Positions 7,352-15,129 are shown, counted from the first letter of the stretch. The stretch is 26,339 nucleotides of DNA from a virus (IMGVR_UViG_3300027759_000373:1-26339), one strand, 5' to 3'. The notes: generated by a model not told the origin, from the letters alone. Numbers and translations: made by a program.

Positions 7352-8302
7352 ATGGCCAGAAAATTTGGCAAACATGGAAGACGTAAAAAACAAGTTCCAA
7401 ATTTATCTGGACTAACCAGATCTCAAGCACAAACAGAATTAACTGCTCGTGGATTTTCATATTCTGAGTCTTCTTCAAATACCGCTACGTCTGGTGACGA
7501 TACAAGAATAGCAAGTCAGGGTATAGCTGCAGATACCACTCTTCTGTATGGAGAATCTGTTCCTTTTGTTTATTATACATATGTAGCACCTTATTATAAC
7601 CCTTATAGTAACCCCCCACCTTACTATAACCCATATAGTAATCCACCCCCATATGATAATACTTACTATAATCCTTATAGCAATCCTCCTCCATATGATA
7701 ATCCTTATAGCAATCCTCCTCCATATGATAATACTTACTATAATCCTTATAGCAATCCTCCACCTTACTATAATCCTTATAGCAATCCTCCTAGTGGCGG
7801 CGGAGGATGCCACGTATTTGGCACACAAATATTAATGGCAAGCGGAACATATAAAAATATGGAAGATCTACAAATAGGAGATGCTATTTGTGGAGCATCT
7901 ATTCCAACTCTACCAGATGAAGAATATCCAAACTATGTAGATTTTTGGAATATATCAGAAACTTCAGGCATTGAAAAAATTAGCTCTGTTGTTACTGCTA
8001 AGATATATGACGCATTTGATTCATACTATAGATTTAACAATTTAATTAATATAACAAAAGAGCACTTAATTTTTGCTAAAATATCAGGAGAGTCTGTATG
8101 GAAATTTGTTGCCGCAGAGTATCTTAACGTAGGAGACAGTATTTTTGATGAAAATCTTCAAGAAGTAATAATTTCTTCTAAGGAGCTTATTTCAGAACAA
8201 ATACAAACTATTACAATTGATACTGAACCAAAAGACGTTTACTTTACTAAAGGAATGCTGGCTCACAACATTATTTGTGCAGATTGCGCTAGTAAACAAT
8301 GA
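7352..8302 (+). CDS. PASTA - Tyr/Pro-rich repeat - Hint domain protein
   Basis: This 316-residue protein has four parts. The N-terminus is basic (RKFGKHGRRKKQ). A PASTA-like domain follows at about 15-77 (VPNLSGLTRSQAQTELTARG, ending YGESVPFVYY). Residues 83-147 hold six NPYSNPP units. After a GGGG linker comes a Hint (Hedgehog/intein) domain at about 153-306: C153, GTQILMASG, MEDLQIGDAI, block-B TKEH (H238) and terminal H305-N306. The next residue is Ile, not Cys, Ser or Thr, so splicing is unlikely and cleavage is possible. Only 10 residues follow, including C309 and C312. PASTA domains bind peptidoglycan or muropeptides, suggesting cell-wall contact. There is one base between the previous stop and its ATG, and its stop overlaps the hydroxylase start (ATGA). 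Confidence 0.82.
   Translation: MARKFGKHGRRKKQVPNLSGLTRSQAQTELTARGFSYSESSSNTATSGDDTRIASQGIAADTTLLYGESVPFVYYTYVAPYYNPYSNPPPYYNPYSNPPPYDNTYYNPYSNPPPYDNPYSNPPPYDNTYYNPYSNPPPYYNPYSNPPSGGGGCHVFGTQILMASGTYKNMEDLQIGDAICGASIPTLPDEEYPNYVDFWNISETSGIEKISSVVTAKIYDAFDSYYRFNNLINITKEHLIFAKISGESVWKFVAAEYLNVGDSIFDENLQEVIISSKELISEQIQTITIDTEPKDVYFTKGMLAHNIICADCASKQ
7598..7792 (+). repeat. In-frame tandem repeat encoding NPYSNPP units
   Basis: There are six copies of an NPYSNPP-coding unit at residues 83, 93, 107, 117, 131 and 141 of the PASTA-Hint protein. Spacers are YY or YDNTYY types, giving alternating 10- and 14-residue periods. The DNA copies differ at third positions but stay in frame. Five units carry PPPY. 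The tract is made almost only of Tyr, Pro, Asn, Ser, Asp and Thr, suggesting an extended, polyproline-like rod. Confidence 0.9.
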
Positions 8303-8880
8303 TAATTCAATATCAAAATTTTTTACCAGAGTCTGACTATCTAACTTTAAGAAAATTTGCAGAAAAAACAAATGACTGGCAAAAAAATAATCATCCTTTA
8401 TGGAATAGGAGGGTTGTAAATACATTTAATGTAGACCCAAGAGAAAAGCAAGTTTTGATTACAATGTTAAAACTACATAATTTAACTAGAAAAGAAATTG
8501 AAAATAATTTAAATCCTGAAAAAGAATTGCATGCCGAGACCATACAATTTCAGAGAACGTTTGTTCAACCAGATCAGCCACCACATTCAGATTCGACTGG
8601 AAATAATGGAGAAGATAATGGAACCTCACAAAGAAAGTTTTCATCGTTAATCTATTTAAATGATGAATTTTCTGGCGGCAACCTGTGGTTTCCAAAGCAA
8701 GATACAGAGATTGAGCCTAAACCTAATACATTAATTGTTTTCCCAGCTACATTTGAATATATGCATGGAGTAAAAGCAGTGACAAGTGGCATCAGATATA
8801 GTATACTTGAATTCTGGACGTATGCAAAAGAACATACTTTTTGTGAAAATGTTTTAGAAAAAGAGGCAAATAATGGCTAA
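8299..8880 (+). CDS. Fe(II)/2-oxoglutarate-dependent oxygenase, prolyl-4-hydroxylase-like (copy 1)
   Basis: This 193-residue enzyme would use O2, 2-oxoglutarate and Fe(II) to hydroxylate a substrate. The metal triad is visible as H96-x-D98 (PPHSD) and H156 (MHGV). R166 (GIRYS), 10 residues on, is the 2-oxoglutarate anchor. The core strand LIYLNDEFSGGNLWFPKQ is typical of the P4H/phage hydroxylase family. The start overlaps the stop of the PASTA-Hint gene (ATGA), and its end overlaps the second hydroxylase by 8 bases, so all three are translationally coupled. Proline hydroxylation is the best guess given the upstream Pro/Tyr-rich repeat, but substrate identity is inference. Confidence 0.88.
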   Translation: MIIQYQNFLPESDYLTLRKFAEKTNDWQKNNHPLWNRRVVNTFNVDPREKQVLITMLKLHNLTRKEIENNLNPEKELHAETIQFQRTFVQPDQPPHSDSTGNNGEDNGTSQRKFSSLIYLNDEFSGGNLWFPKQDTEIEPKPNTLIVFPATFEYMHGVKAVTSGIRYSILEFWTYAKEHTFCENVLEKEANNG

Positions 8881-9490
8881 AGAAGATATAGTTGTTATAT
8901 ATGATTTTATAACAGACGAAGAATGTTTAGCAATTTTAGAATATGAAAAATATTTAACTGAAAATGATTTGTGGGATCAGGGAGATAAAAAAGGAGACCC
9001 AAAACAACACTGGGCAAAAAGATTTTTAGGTGTTCAAAATTTAACATTAAAAGAAAAAGGTTTTGGAACCCAAAAAGACCTTGAAATGATAGATCTTTGT
9101 GTTTCAATAAGAAAAAGAATTAGATCTAAAATAAAAGAAACTTGGGGACTTCAAGAAGAAATATACGCAGACTCGTTGAATTTAATTCGATGGCCACAAG
9201 CAGAACAACAACCACCTCATGCAGATTACGAAAACTTTGGCCTAGAGCCTCATGTGTGGAATTGGAGAGATATAGGAGTTGTATTATACCTAAATGACGA
9301 CTTTGTTGGCGGCCAAATATATTTCCCACAGCATGATCATTCAATAAATATTAAAAGAAAAATGTTAGCATTTTTTCCAGGGGACCAACAACATGCTCAT
9401 GGAGTTAAAAAAGTAGAAGAAGGCTGTAGATATACGGTCAATATGTTTTATACATATTTTGAGTCACACAAGGATACATTAGAGCAATGA
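8873..9490 (+). CDS. Fe(II)/2-oxoglutarate-dependent oxygenase, prolyl-4-hydroxylase-like (copy 2)
   Basis: This 205-residue enzyme is a diverged relative of the preceding one. The triad is H116-x-D118 (PPHAD) and H176 (AHGV), with anchor R186 (CRYTV); the H-to-R spacing of 10 is the same as in copy 1. VVLYLNDDFVGGQIYFPQ is the family core. The first 90 residues share little with copy 1, so the two enzymes probably differ in substrate or site. It overlaps the upstream gene by 8 bases and the downstream unknown-family gene by 4 (ATGA). No signal peptide was seen, so it acts in the host cytoplasm, where phage parts are made. Confidence 0.88.
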   Translation: MAKEDIVVIYDFITDEECLAILEYEKYLTENDLWDQGDKKGDPKQHWAKRFLGVQNLTLKEKGFGTQKDLEMIDLCVSIRKRIRSKIKETWGLQEEIYADSLNLIRWPQAEQQPPHADYENFGLEPHVWNWRDIGVVLYLNDDFVGGQIYFPQHDHSINIKRKMLAFFPGDQQHAHGVKKVEEGCRYTVNMFYTYFESHKDTLEQ

Positions 9491-10224
9491 TATTTAAAAA
9501 TAAAACGATAGAAAATCAAATAGAATTTTATTCTTGGTCTAATCAAGCCGAAGAATTAACCACAATGCCAGTTCCAGCAAAACTACATATATCTGAAATG
9601 TGGAAAGCAAAAGAAAGATATTATGGAAATAAAGAAAAAGAATTAGACCTTAGAATTTCTGGCGACAAAGGAAATGGTGTTCCTAATCTAGGATTAAAAC
9701 ATTGCATGCCATATTTTGATGCAATGACTGCTGGATATTTACAATTGCTTCATTGTGATCTTCAGGTTACTCAAGTAAACGGGCAACCAGAAATTAAATG
9801 GAGATCGTCTTTATCTCCGCTTCAGGTTAGACAAATAGAAGAAATAGATTCCCCTGACGGGTATAGCCCAAAGCACTACGCTTGGCTAATGCAATGGGGA
9901 TTAAAAACTCCCGAAGGATGGTCTTGTTTAATTACACAACCAATAAATAGACCAGAGTCTCCTTTCATATGCACTTCTGGATTTATGGATACAGATAAAT
10001 ATCATGCTCCAGGAAATATTAGCTTTCATGTTAAAGAAGGGTTTGAGGGTATAGTCCCAGCTGGTACTCCAATATTTCAAATTATTCCAATTAAAAGAGA
10101 ACCCTGGGTATCTATAAAAAATAATAATTTACGAGAAGAAGGACGATTTGATCAAGAAAGAAAGAAAAATGTTTTTTCTGGGTATTATAAAAAAAATCGC
10201 TGGCAAAAAAAGGAGTACGCATAA
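9487..10224 (+). CDS. Unknown-family protein, copy A (paralogue of the 19017-19736 gene)
   Basis: This 245-residue soluble protein shares clear blocks with the minus-strand gene at 19017-19736: CMPYFDAMTAGYLQ against CMPFLDAFTSGYIQ, a PEGWSCLITQPINRPESPF block against PEGYSVLFTHPLNRFDLPF, and AGTPIFQIIPIKREPW against AGTPMYQIIPIKRESW. From memory it may be the DUF6065 family; this was not checked. The Cys-Met-Pro and Pro-Ile-Lys-Arg-Glu motifs are candidate functional sites. It is coupled to the second hydroxylase (ATGA overlap), and its stop overlaps the next start (TAATG). A role as partner or scaffold of the oxidative enzymes is only suggested by context. Confidence 0.8.
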   Translation: MIFKNKTIENQIEFYSWSNQAEELTTMPVPAKLHISEMWKAKERYYGNKEKELDLRISGDKGNGVPNLGLKHCMPYFDAMTAGYLQLLHCDLQVTQVNGQPEIKWRSSLSPLQVRQIEEIDSPDGYSPKHYAWLMQWGLKTPEGWSCLITQPINRPESPFICTSGFMDTDKYHAPGNISFHVKEGFEGIVPAGTPIFQIIPIKREPWVSIKNNNLREEGRFDQERKKNVFSGYYKKNRWQKKEYA

Positions 10225-10625
10225 TGCATGATTCAAGTCTAACTAGATGGAAAAAACAAGCCATATTTGGCTTTGCTGGAACAAATTTAAAAATTGAGAC
10301 AATTAAAAATGCGGCAGGCAGATATCAAACAGCGATATTTGAGACAGATGAAATTGGCAGGTTAAGAGACCTAGCTATTAAGTTTTCTAAATATCATTCT
10401 TCAGAAGAAGATGCTTCGACTTTCTATGAATCATTGGTAAAAAACTTTATTGCAATACAGGAAAACCCTTCTTACCATTCAATAGAAGATGTTTATGTTA
10501 AGATAGAATCAGCCAGCCTTATACCTAATCATGACGGTCCTAGAAAGTTTGACTTTGTTAGAGTTCCCGCAGGAAACACAATAGTTGGACATAACATTAA
10601 TGTAGAGGAAAATGAGCGAGGATAG
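10224..10625 (+). CDS. Conserved-looking protein of unknown function
   Basis: This 133-residue protein is not recognised. It is soluble and of mixed alpha/beta character: an N-terminal SLTRWKKQAIFGFAGTNLK segment, a helical middle with acidic patches (SSEEDASTFYESLVKNFIAIQ), and a C-terminal strand-rich part ending in GHNINVEENERG. It is coupled to the gene before it (TAATG) and overlaps the next gene by 14 bases, so it belongs to the same operon as the two hydroxylases. Confidence 0.7.
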   Translation: MHDSSLTRWKKQAIFGFAGTNLKIETIKNAAGRYQTAIFETDEIGRLRDLAIKFSKYHSSEEDASTFYESLVKNFIAIQENPSYHSIEDVYVKIESASLIPNHDGPRKFDFVRVPAGNTIVGHNINVEENERG

Positions 10626-10818
10626 GGCGGCAAAGCCCTGGGACTTTCTAAACAAAAATATAGGAAGGGTAGAGCAGGATATTGCAGAAGATAGAATGGA
10701 TGTCTGCAGATCTTGTGAGCATTTCTTAAAAATGACGGGTCAATGCAAAAAATGTGGGTGTATTATGGCTATAAAAAGTAAGCTGCCTAATGCTACATGC
10801 CCAATCGGTAAGTGGTAA
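10612..10818 (+). CDS. Cys-rich mini-protein, likely zinc-binding
   Basis: This 68-residue protein has C32-x2-C35, C45-x2-C48, C50 and C63. The arrangement CRSCEHFLKMTGQCKKCGC...CPIGKW is seen in small phage proteins of cyanophage type. Four of the cysteines could hold a zinc ion as a treble-clef or ribbon. The N-terminal 30 residues are charged and probably helical. It overlaps the preceding gene by 14 bases and closes the hydroxylase operon. Role unknown: it could be a nucleic-acid- or protein-binding adaptor. Confidence 0.75.
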   Translation: MSEDRAAKPWDFLNKNIGRVEQDIAEDRMDVCRSCEHFLKMTGQCKKCGCIMAIKSKLPNATCPIGKW

Positions 10819-10837
10819 TTACTAATAGATATTGATG

Positions 10838-10843
10838 TATAAT
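10838..10843 (+). promoter_or_regulatory. Candidate -10 box before the second fibre block
   Basis: TATAAT at 10838-10843 stands 26 bases before the ATG at 10864, with GGGGAAGAGG (10845-10854) as ribosome-binding region between them. No clear -35. It begins the transcription unit of the second fibre block. Confidence 0.5.
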
Positions 10844-10863
10844 AGGGGAAGAGGTATACGTAA

Positions 10864-11604
10864 ATGGCAACAAATTTCCCAACTAGTTTGGACGCTTTAA
10901 CCAATCCGCAAGGAACTGATTCCGTAGCGGCAGTTCCTCATGCCGCCCAACACGCAAACGCAAATGATGCAATCGAAGCCTTACAGGCTAGAGTAGGCGT
11001 TACTGGATCAACTGTAGCAACCTCCCTTACAAATAGAATTGCAGTCTTAGAAGGTGCTTCTGTAGATACAGAGGCTATTCAAGATATTGTCGGCGCTATG
11101 GTATCAGGTAATACAGAGACAGATATAGTTGTTGACTATAATGATTCAACTGGAAAGCTTAATTTTGCCGCTGGCGCAAATGTTGTAACAACAACCTCTT
11201 TGACTAACACACTTACAAATGCTACAACAGGATATGTTTCAGTATCAGATGTTGGAAATGCAGACGGAATTGCAACATTGGGCCCAGATGGATTTGTTCC
11301 AGCCTCTCAATTAAATCTAGATGAAAAAATTCAAGATGTAGCAGCCCTTATGTTTACATCTGCAACACATAGTAATATAAGCGTTGCATATGATGACAAT
11401 ACTGGAAGACTAGCTCTTACTGGAATCCCGCTTACACAAGAGCAAGTACAAGATTTTATAGCGCCACTTTTTGCTCACGCATTTCACACAAATGTTACAG
11501 CAACATATGACGACACAAATAATAGAGTAGTTCTTGAAGGTTCAGGCGGGGGAGGATCAGGAACAGGCGGAAGCCTAACAAACTCCTGGTTCCTAGGAGC
11601 ATAA
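10864..11604 (+). CDS. Tail-fibre protein with three internal repeats
   Basis: This 246-residue protein opens with NFPTSLDALTNPQGTDSV, then HAAQHANANDAIEALQARVG, a common phage structural N-terminus with a short coiled coil. Three units of about 32 residues follow, each of the form QDxxxx...(H/T)xNIxVxYDDxxxxxxLxxG; the second and third begin with IQDVAALMF and VQDFIAPLF. SLTNTLTNATTGYVSVSDVG is shared with the fibre at 5803. The protein ends in a Gly-rich tail (GSGGGGSGTGGS) and SLTNSWFLGA. One base separates it from the next gene. Confidence 0.78.
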   Translation: MATNFPTSLDALTNPQGTDSVAAVPHAAQHANANDAIEALQARVGVTGSTVATSLTNRIAVLEGASVDTEAIQDIVGAMVSGNTETDIVVDYNDSTGKLNFAAGANVVTTTSLTNTLTNATTGYVSVSDVGNADGIATLGPDGFVPASQLNLDEKIQDVAALMFTSATHSNISVAYDDNTGRLALTGIPLTQEQVQDFIAPLFAHAFHTNVTATYDDTNNRVVLEGSGGGGSGTGGSLTNSWFLGA

Positions 11605-11605
11605 T

Positions 11606-12064
11606 ATGGCAGTCAGACGTTTAGGTATATCTAATCCAACACTCAATACAGACACTTCTGTATTCACTGCTGCATCCGCCACATACCTTTGCTCAGTAAT
11701 TGTTACAAATAAAGATTCTGTCGAAAAGACAGCTAGAGTTTGGGTACGGCCATCTGGTGCTACCCTCGCATCTCAATATGGCTATATTGTTTACGATGTT
11801 GCAGTTCCTGCAGGGAACTCGATTGAAACTCACAGATTTGCAATTTCGGACGGGGATGCAGTATGGGTAAGAGGAAATAGCTCAAACCTATCATTCTCCC
11901 TAAACGGTATATATGATTCGTCGGCTTCAATAGATGATCACTTAATAGATACTACAGGTGTCCATGGAATTGCAGATACAGCACAATTAGCCACACTTAC
12001 TACAACAAATTCCCTAAATACCCGCCTTATCTCAATTGAGCTAGGCCTAGGGATATTTGATTAA
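11606..12064 (+). CDS. Small beta-sandwich structural protein (paralogue 1 of 3)
   Basis: This 152-residue protein begins MAVRRLGISNPTLNTDTSVF and contains SVIVTNKDSVEKTARVWVRPSG and a GNSIETHRFAISDGDAVWVRG segment. The gene at 14743 follows the same plan, and the gene at 15136 a shorter version. The pattern (TN, strand, PAGxS, GD, WVR) suggests a small jelly-roll or Ig-like fold used as a fibre or baseplate accessory. The C-terminal 30 residues form a heptad-like helix (TTTNSLNTRLISIELGLG). No ribosome-binding site is evident, so it is probably translated by reinitiation after the upstream stop. Confidence 0.65.
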   Translation: MAVRRLGISNPTLNTDTSVFTAASATYLCSVIVTNKDSVEKTARVWVRPSGATLASQYGYIVYDVAVPAGNSIETHRFAISDGDAVWVRGNSSNLSFSLNGIYDSSASIDDHLIDTTGVHGIADTAQLATLTTTNSLNTRLISIELGLGIFD

Positions 12065-12075
12065 AACTTACAGAA

Positions 12076-12084
12076 TGCTATAAT
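12076..12084 (+). promoter_or_regulatory. Extended -10 promoter TGCTATAAT
   Basis: TGCTATAAT at 12076-12084 is preceded by AA. The identical AATGCTATAAT occurs before the fibre at 22225 and on the minus strand before the gene at 19017-19736. TTGATT (12057-12062) gives a -35-like box 16 bases upstream. AGGAG (12090-12094) would lie at the very 5' end of the transcript. Confidence 0.6.
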
Positions 12085-12100
12085 ACATTAGGAGAAAAAA

Positions 12101-14005
12101 ATGCCAAATTATTCAAGTTTATCAACACAGATCGATGCGATCAAGAGCGAAATATCATCCTCTCTCGCAGCATCTGCCTATTCAGCCCAAGATCTAGTAT
12201 ATGTAGCCAAAGCGCTACAAGCGCTAGGTTCAGTAGTTGCACCAGATGGTGTATCTAATATCACGGTTAATGACAATATTTATCTTGGCACAACAGCAGA
12301 AGCGTTTGCAACCACTGCTGCTCTAACAAATCCTAATTTAGTAATTGCTGTAAGCAAAAATGATTACGCACAAGTAGCATTCTCAAATAGATCTTCACAT
12401 GCGGATGCATCCACAGATGTTATTCTTTATTCAAATAATGGTAATGATGCCTCTGGTTATATTGACATGGGTATCACATCCTCTAACTTTGCCGATCCCG
12501 ACTTTACCATTACTGGTAAGGGTGACGGATATGTATTTATGGTCGGAGCAGATGCAGGAGCAACAGACCGAGGAAACCTAGTACTTGCAACTTCAGATAC
12601 GGGAACACAAAATAAGATTATTTTTGCTGCTGGCGGCTTATCTTCAGATGATACACAGATGGTTATTACTCCAAACCAAAATGTTCATATTGAAATTCCA
12701 ACCCCATCTACATCTCCTACAACAGGAGCATTGACAGTAGTTGGCGGAGTTGGTATTTCGGGAAATGTTAACATCGATGGAACAATTACATTCGGCGGAG
12801 CTGGAACTACAGTAGAAACATCAAACCTTGCAGTTACAGATCCATTAATTTTTACAGGAAATGATAATCAAGGAGATGCCCTCGACCTAGGATTTGTTGG
12901 AGAATTTGCAAATGCAATTTCAACAATTACCAAGACGGTTTCTAACAAGGCACTTACATCTAACGTAGCAACACTTACCACATCAGCAACTCACGGTTTT
13001 TCAATCGGAGACATTGCTGTTATTACAGGCGTGGACGCAACATTCAATGGAACTTATTACGTAAAAGCAGTTCCTACAACTACAACATTTACTTTTGATA
13101 AAACTAACGCTAACGTAACTTCAGCAGCAGCGACAGGCTCAGTCTCAGTATCGGGCCAACGCAGATATGCGGCGGTAGCAAGAGATGCCTCCGATGGAGT
13201 CATTAAATTCTTAACAAACATTACAACAAAGCCTACAACTACAATTAACTTTGCAGAGGCAGGAACAGTATACGCAGATATACTAGTAGATGATATTACA
13301 GCAGATGCAATTACTGCAACATCAGCCACAATTGGTGATGTATCAAATACAGAGCTCCAGTATCTAAATAACGTTTCTTCAAATATTCAAACACAGCTAG
13401 ATGCCAAACTAGCGTCAGCGACGGCGGCAACAACATATGCCCCTCTTGCTTCTCCAACATTAACTGGGACCCCATTATCAACAACAGCAGCAGTAGACAC
13501 AAATACAACTCAAATTGCTACAACAGCATATGTGGTTGGTCAAGGATATCTAAAGTCTGCTACAGCATCTTCAACATATGCTCCATTAACTGCAGCATCA
13601 CTTGTTCGTCCAGTATTAACATCAGCATTTGAAACAGTAACAGCTTCTGCTACGGCAGCAACTGGCACAGTTAACGTAGATATTTCAACATCTGCAGTCA
13701 AGTACTATACTGCAAACTCATCTGCAGATTGGACATTTAATTTCCGTGGCGATGGATCAACAACATTAAATTCACTTTTATCAAGTGGCCAATCAGCAAC
13801 AGTAGCGTTCTTAGTTACTAATGGTTCTACCGCTTATCGTCCTACAGCATTTACAGTTGATGGAGTTTCAGTAACTCCAAAATGGCAGGGCGGAACAGCC
13901 CCATCTGCAGGAAATGCTAACTCAATAGACTCATATACATTTACAATTATTAAAACAGCATCAGCAACATATACGGTTCTTGCATCTCAAGTTAAGTTTG
14001 CATAG
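12101..14005 (+). CDS. Long modular tail fibre (B-type cap)
   Basis: This 634-residue protein begins with a short helical segment containing SSLAASAYSAQDLVYVAKAL, like the fibre at 22225. NDYAQVAF and ASGYIDMGITSSNF lead into a DGYVFMVGA segment. GALTVVGGVGISGNVNIDG follows, a common fibre beta-helix repeat. An inserted domain (about 12931-13155) with NGTYYVKAVPTTTTFTFDK occurs four times in the window. A QTQLDAKLAS helix and the GTPLSTTAAVDTNTTQIATT repeat lead to a C-terminal cap of about 125 residues shared with the fibre at 15701. Its front half therefore matches one fibre and its end matches another. It has its own promoter and AGGAG site. Confidence 0.85.
   Translation: MPNYSSLSTQIDAIKSEISSSLAASAYSAQDLVYVAKALQALGSVVAPDGVSNITVNDNIYLGTTAEAFATTAALTNPNLVIAVSKNDYAQVAFSNRSSHADASTDVILYSNNGNDASGYIDMGITSSNFADPDFTITGKGDGYVFMVGADAGATDRGNLVLATSDTGTQNKIIFAAGGLSSDDTQMVITPNQNVHIEIPTPSTSPTTGALTVVGGVGISGNVNIDGTITFGGAGTTVETSNLAVTDPLIFTGNDNQGDALDLGFVGEFANAISTITKTVSNKALTSNVATLTTSATHGFSIGDIAVITGVDATFNGTYYVKAVPTTTTFTFDKTNANVTSAAATGSVSVSGQRRYAAVARDASDGVIKFLTNITTKPTTTINFAEAGTVYADILVDDITADAITATSATIGDVSNTELQYLNNVSSNIQTQLDAKLASATAATTYAPLASPTLTGTPLSTTAAVDTNTTQIATTAYVVGQGYLKSATASSTYAPLTAASLVRPVLTSAFETVTASATAATGTVNVDISTSAVKYYTANSSADWTFNFRGDGSTTLNSLLSSGQSATVAFLVTNGSTAYRPTAFTVDGVSVTPKWQGGTAPSAGNANSIDSYTFTIIKTASATYTVLASQVKFA
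12659..12703 (+). repeat. 45-base exact repeat (copy 1)
   Basis: All 45 bases are identical to 22771-22815, within the matching part of two paralogous fibre genes whose flanks differ at many third codon positions. Confidence 0.9.
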
Positions 14006-14017
14006 GAGGTTGGCTAA

Positions 14018-14743
14018 ATGCCACTATTAGAAACTTTAGGCTCTAGCTCTGCTAAAGCGTATGGATTAAATTCTTTTAAGCCTCCAGCGACTCTCCCTAT
14101 ACTTACAAATCTTTGGGGTCATTATGACGCTTCTGCAACTAATAACACAGTTGACGCTACCTTTGTAAACCAATTTACTGACCAAAGTGGTAACGGAAGG
14201 CATTTAACTTCTACGTCTAATCCTAGACGGCCATATGTAGTGTCCGCCTCTAAAAACGGGCGTAATACACTTAGGTTTTCTGGAGGACAAGGTCAAACCA
14301 CAAGTAGTCAAACTTTAGATGGTCCTTTTACAGTCTTTACCGTATTTAAAATGTATTCAATGGCTAGCTATAACAGTATCTGGGACGGTGTAAATAACAA
14401 TCAAGGAAATTTTGCTGCAAACACTGATAGTGGAACTCAAGTAGGGTTTTATACAGCTGGTTGGTTATTTCAACTTCCTGCCTCAAATAACACTTGGTAT
14501 AGAAGCACTATAGTTGCAAACTCTGCTGGAGGACAGTCTCTTATGTATTTAAATGACAATACTCCATCTACAGCCACTGAAGACGGAACTCCAACCTTTG
14601 GTGGTTTTCGTGTAGGAGAAGGAGATGGTGGCGGAGAAAACGCCAACATGGAATTTGCCGAACTCGTTGTGTATACAGGTGCTCTTTCTGCACCGCAACG
14701 AAGTGAAATTAACCAATACCTATCTGCTAAGTGGGCTATCTAA
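14018..14743 (+). CDS. LamG/concanavalin-like fibre protein
   Basis: This 241-residue protein has LWGHYDASATNNTV, then FTDQSGNGRHLTS and RPYVVSASKNGRNTLRFSG. This is the usual opening of LamG/concanavalin-A-like jelly rolls found in phage adhesins (a DASDxxS...WxDxSGNGxx plan). FTVFTVFKMYS, LMYLNDN and FAELVVYTGALSAPQRSEI are the later strands and typical ending. Such folds bind sugars, so a receptor-binding role is likely. A good AGGAGG precedes the ATG. It ends TAATG, coupled to the next gene. It is a distant relative of the C-terminal domain of the gene at 23999. Confidence 0.78.
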   Translation: MPLLETLGSSSAKAYGLNSFKPPATLPILTNLWGHYDASATNNTVDATFVNQFTDQSGNGRHLTSTSNPRRPYVVSASKNGRNTLRFSGGQGQTTSSQTLDGPFTVFTVFKMYSMASYNSIWDGVNNNQGNFAANTDSGTQVGFYTAGWLFQLPASNNTWYRSTIVANSAGGQSLMYLNDNTPSTATEDGTPTFGGFRVGEGDGGGENANMEFAELVVYTGALSAPQRSEINQYLSAKWAI

Positions 14744-15114
14744 TGGCTATATCAAGACTAGCAACATCTAATCCAGCATCTAATACAGATATACTTTTGT
14801 ATACTGGATCAAGAACTATTTTAACTTCAGTTATTGCTACTAATAAATCTTCAAATGCCGCAACAATTAGAGTATGGGTTGTACCATTAGATCAGGATGC
14901 AACTGCTGCAAATCATGTATTTATTTCTTACAATGTTTCGATTAGTGGGAACAACAGTCTTGAGACTTTTAGATTCCCCGTTTTAACTGGAGATAAAGTT
15001 TATGTGCGGGCATCAACAGGAGATATTTCATTTAGCCTTTCAGGTATAGATGATACAACAGTTACTGGGCTTGAGTATGCGACCTTAGAGGCGCTTATTC
15101 TGGGCTTGGCATAG
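14743..15114 (+). CDS. Small beta-sandwich structural protein (paralogue 2 of 3)
   Basis: This 123-residue protein begins MAISRLATSNPASNTDILLY and contains SVIATNKSSNAATIRVWVVPLD, then ETFRFPVLTGDKVYVRAS. It matches the plan of the gene at 11606. A GTG at 14731 would add four residues, but the ATG at 14743 overlaps the upstream stop and aligns with the paralogue's start, so it is preferred. It is likely a fibre or baseplate accessory. Confidence 0.65.
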   Translation: MAISRLATSNPASNTDILLYTGSRTILTSVIATNKSSNAATIRVWVVPLDQDATAANHVFISYNVSISGNNSLETFRFPVLTGDKVYVRASTGDISFSLSGIDDTTVTGLEYATLEALILGLA

Positions 15115-15120
15115 GAGATA

Positions 15121-15129
15121 TAGTATAAT
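15121..15129 (+). promoter_or_regulatory. TAGTATAAT promoter, leaderless type
   Basis: TAGTATAAT with the -10 at 15124-15129. The first base of the -10 lies exactly 12 bases before the ATG at 15136. At the usual distance, transcription would start at or within a base or two of the start codon. The same word and spacing recur at 22027 and 24989. No -35 box and no ribosome-binding site. Confidence 0.65.

Noticed and set aside
7598-7792. Possible CRISPR-like array
   Set aside because: The repeats are in frame, adjacent without unique spacers, and encode a regular peptide; no cas gene is near.
7475-7828. Open frames on the minus strand and in another plus frame over the NPYSNPP repeat
   Set aside because: They are repeat echoes (YHMEEDCYKDY-type and Ile-rich runs) caused by the period of the real gene.
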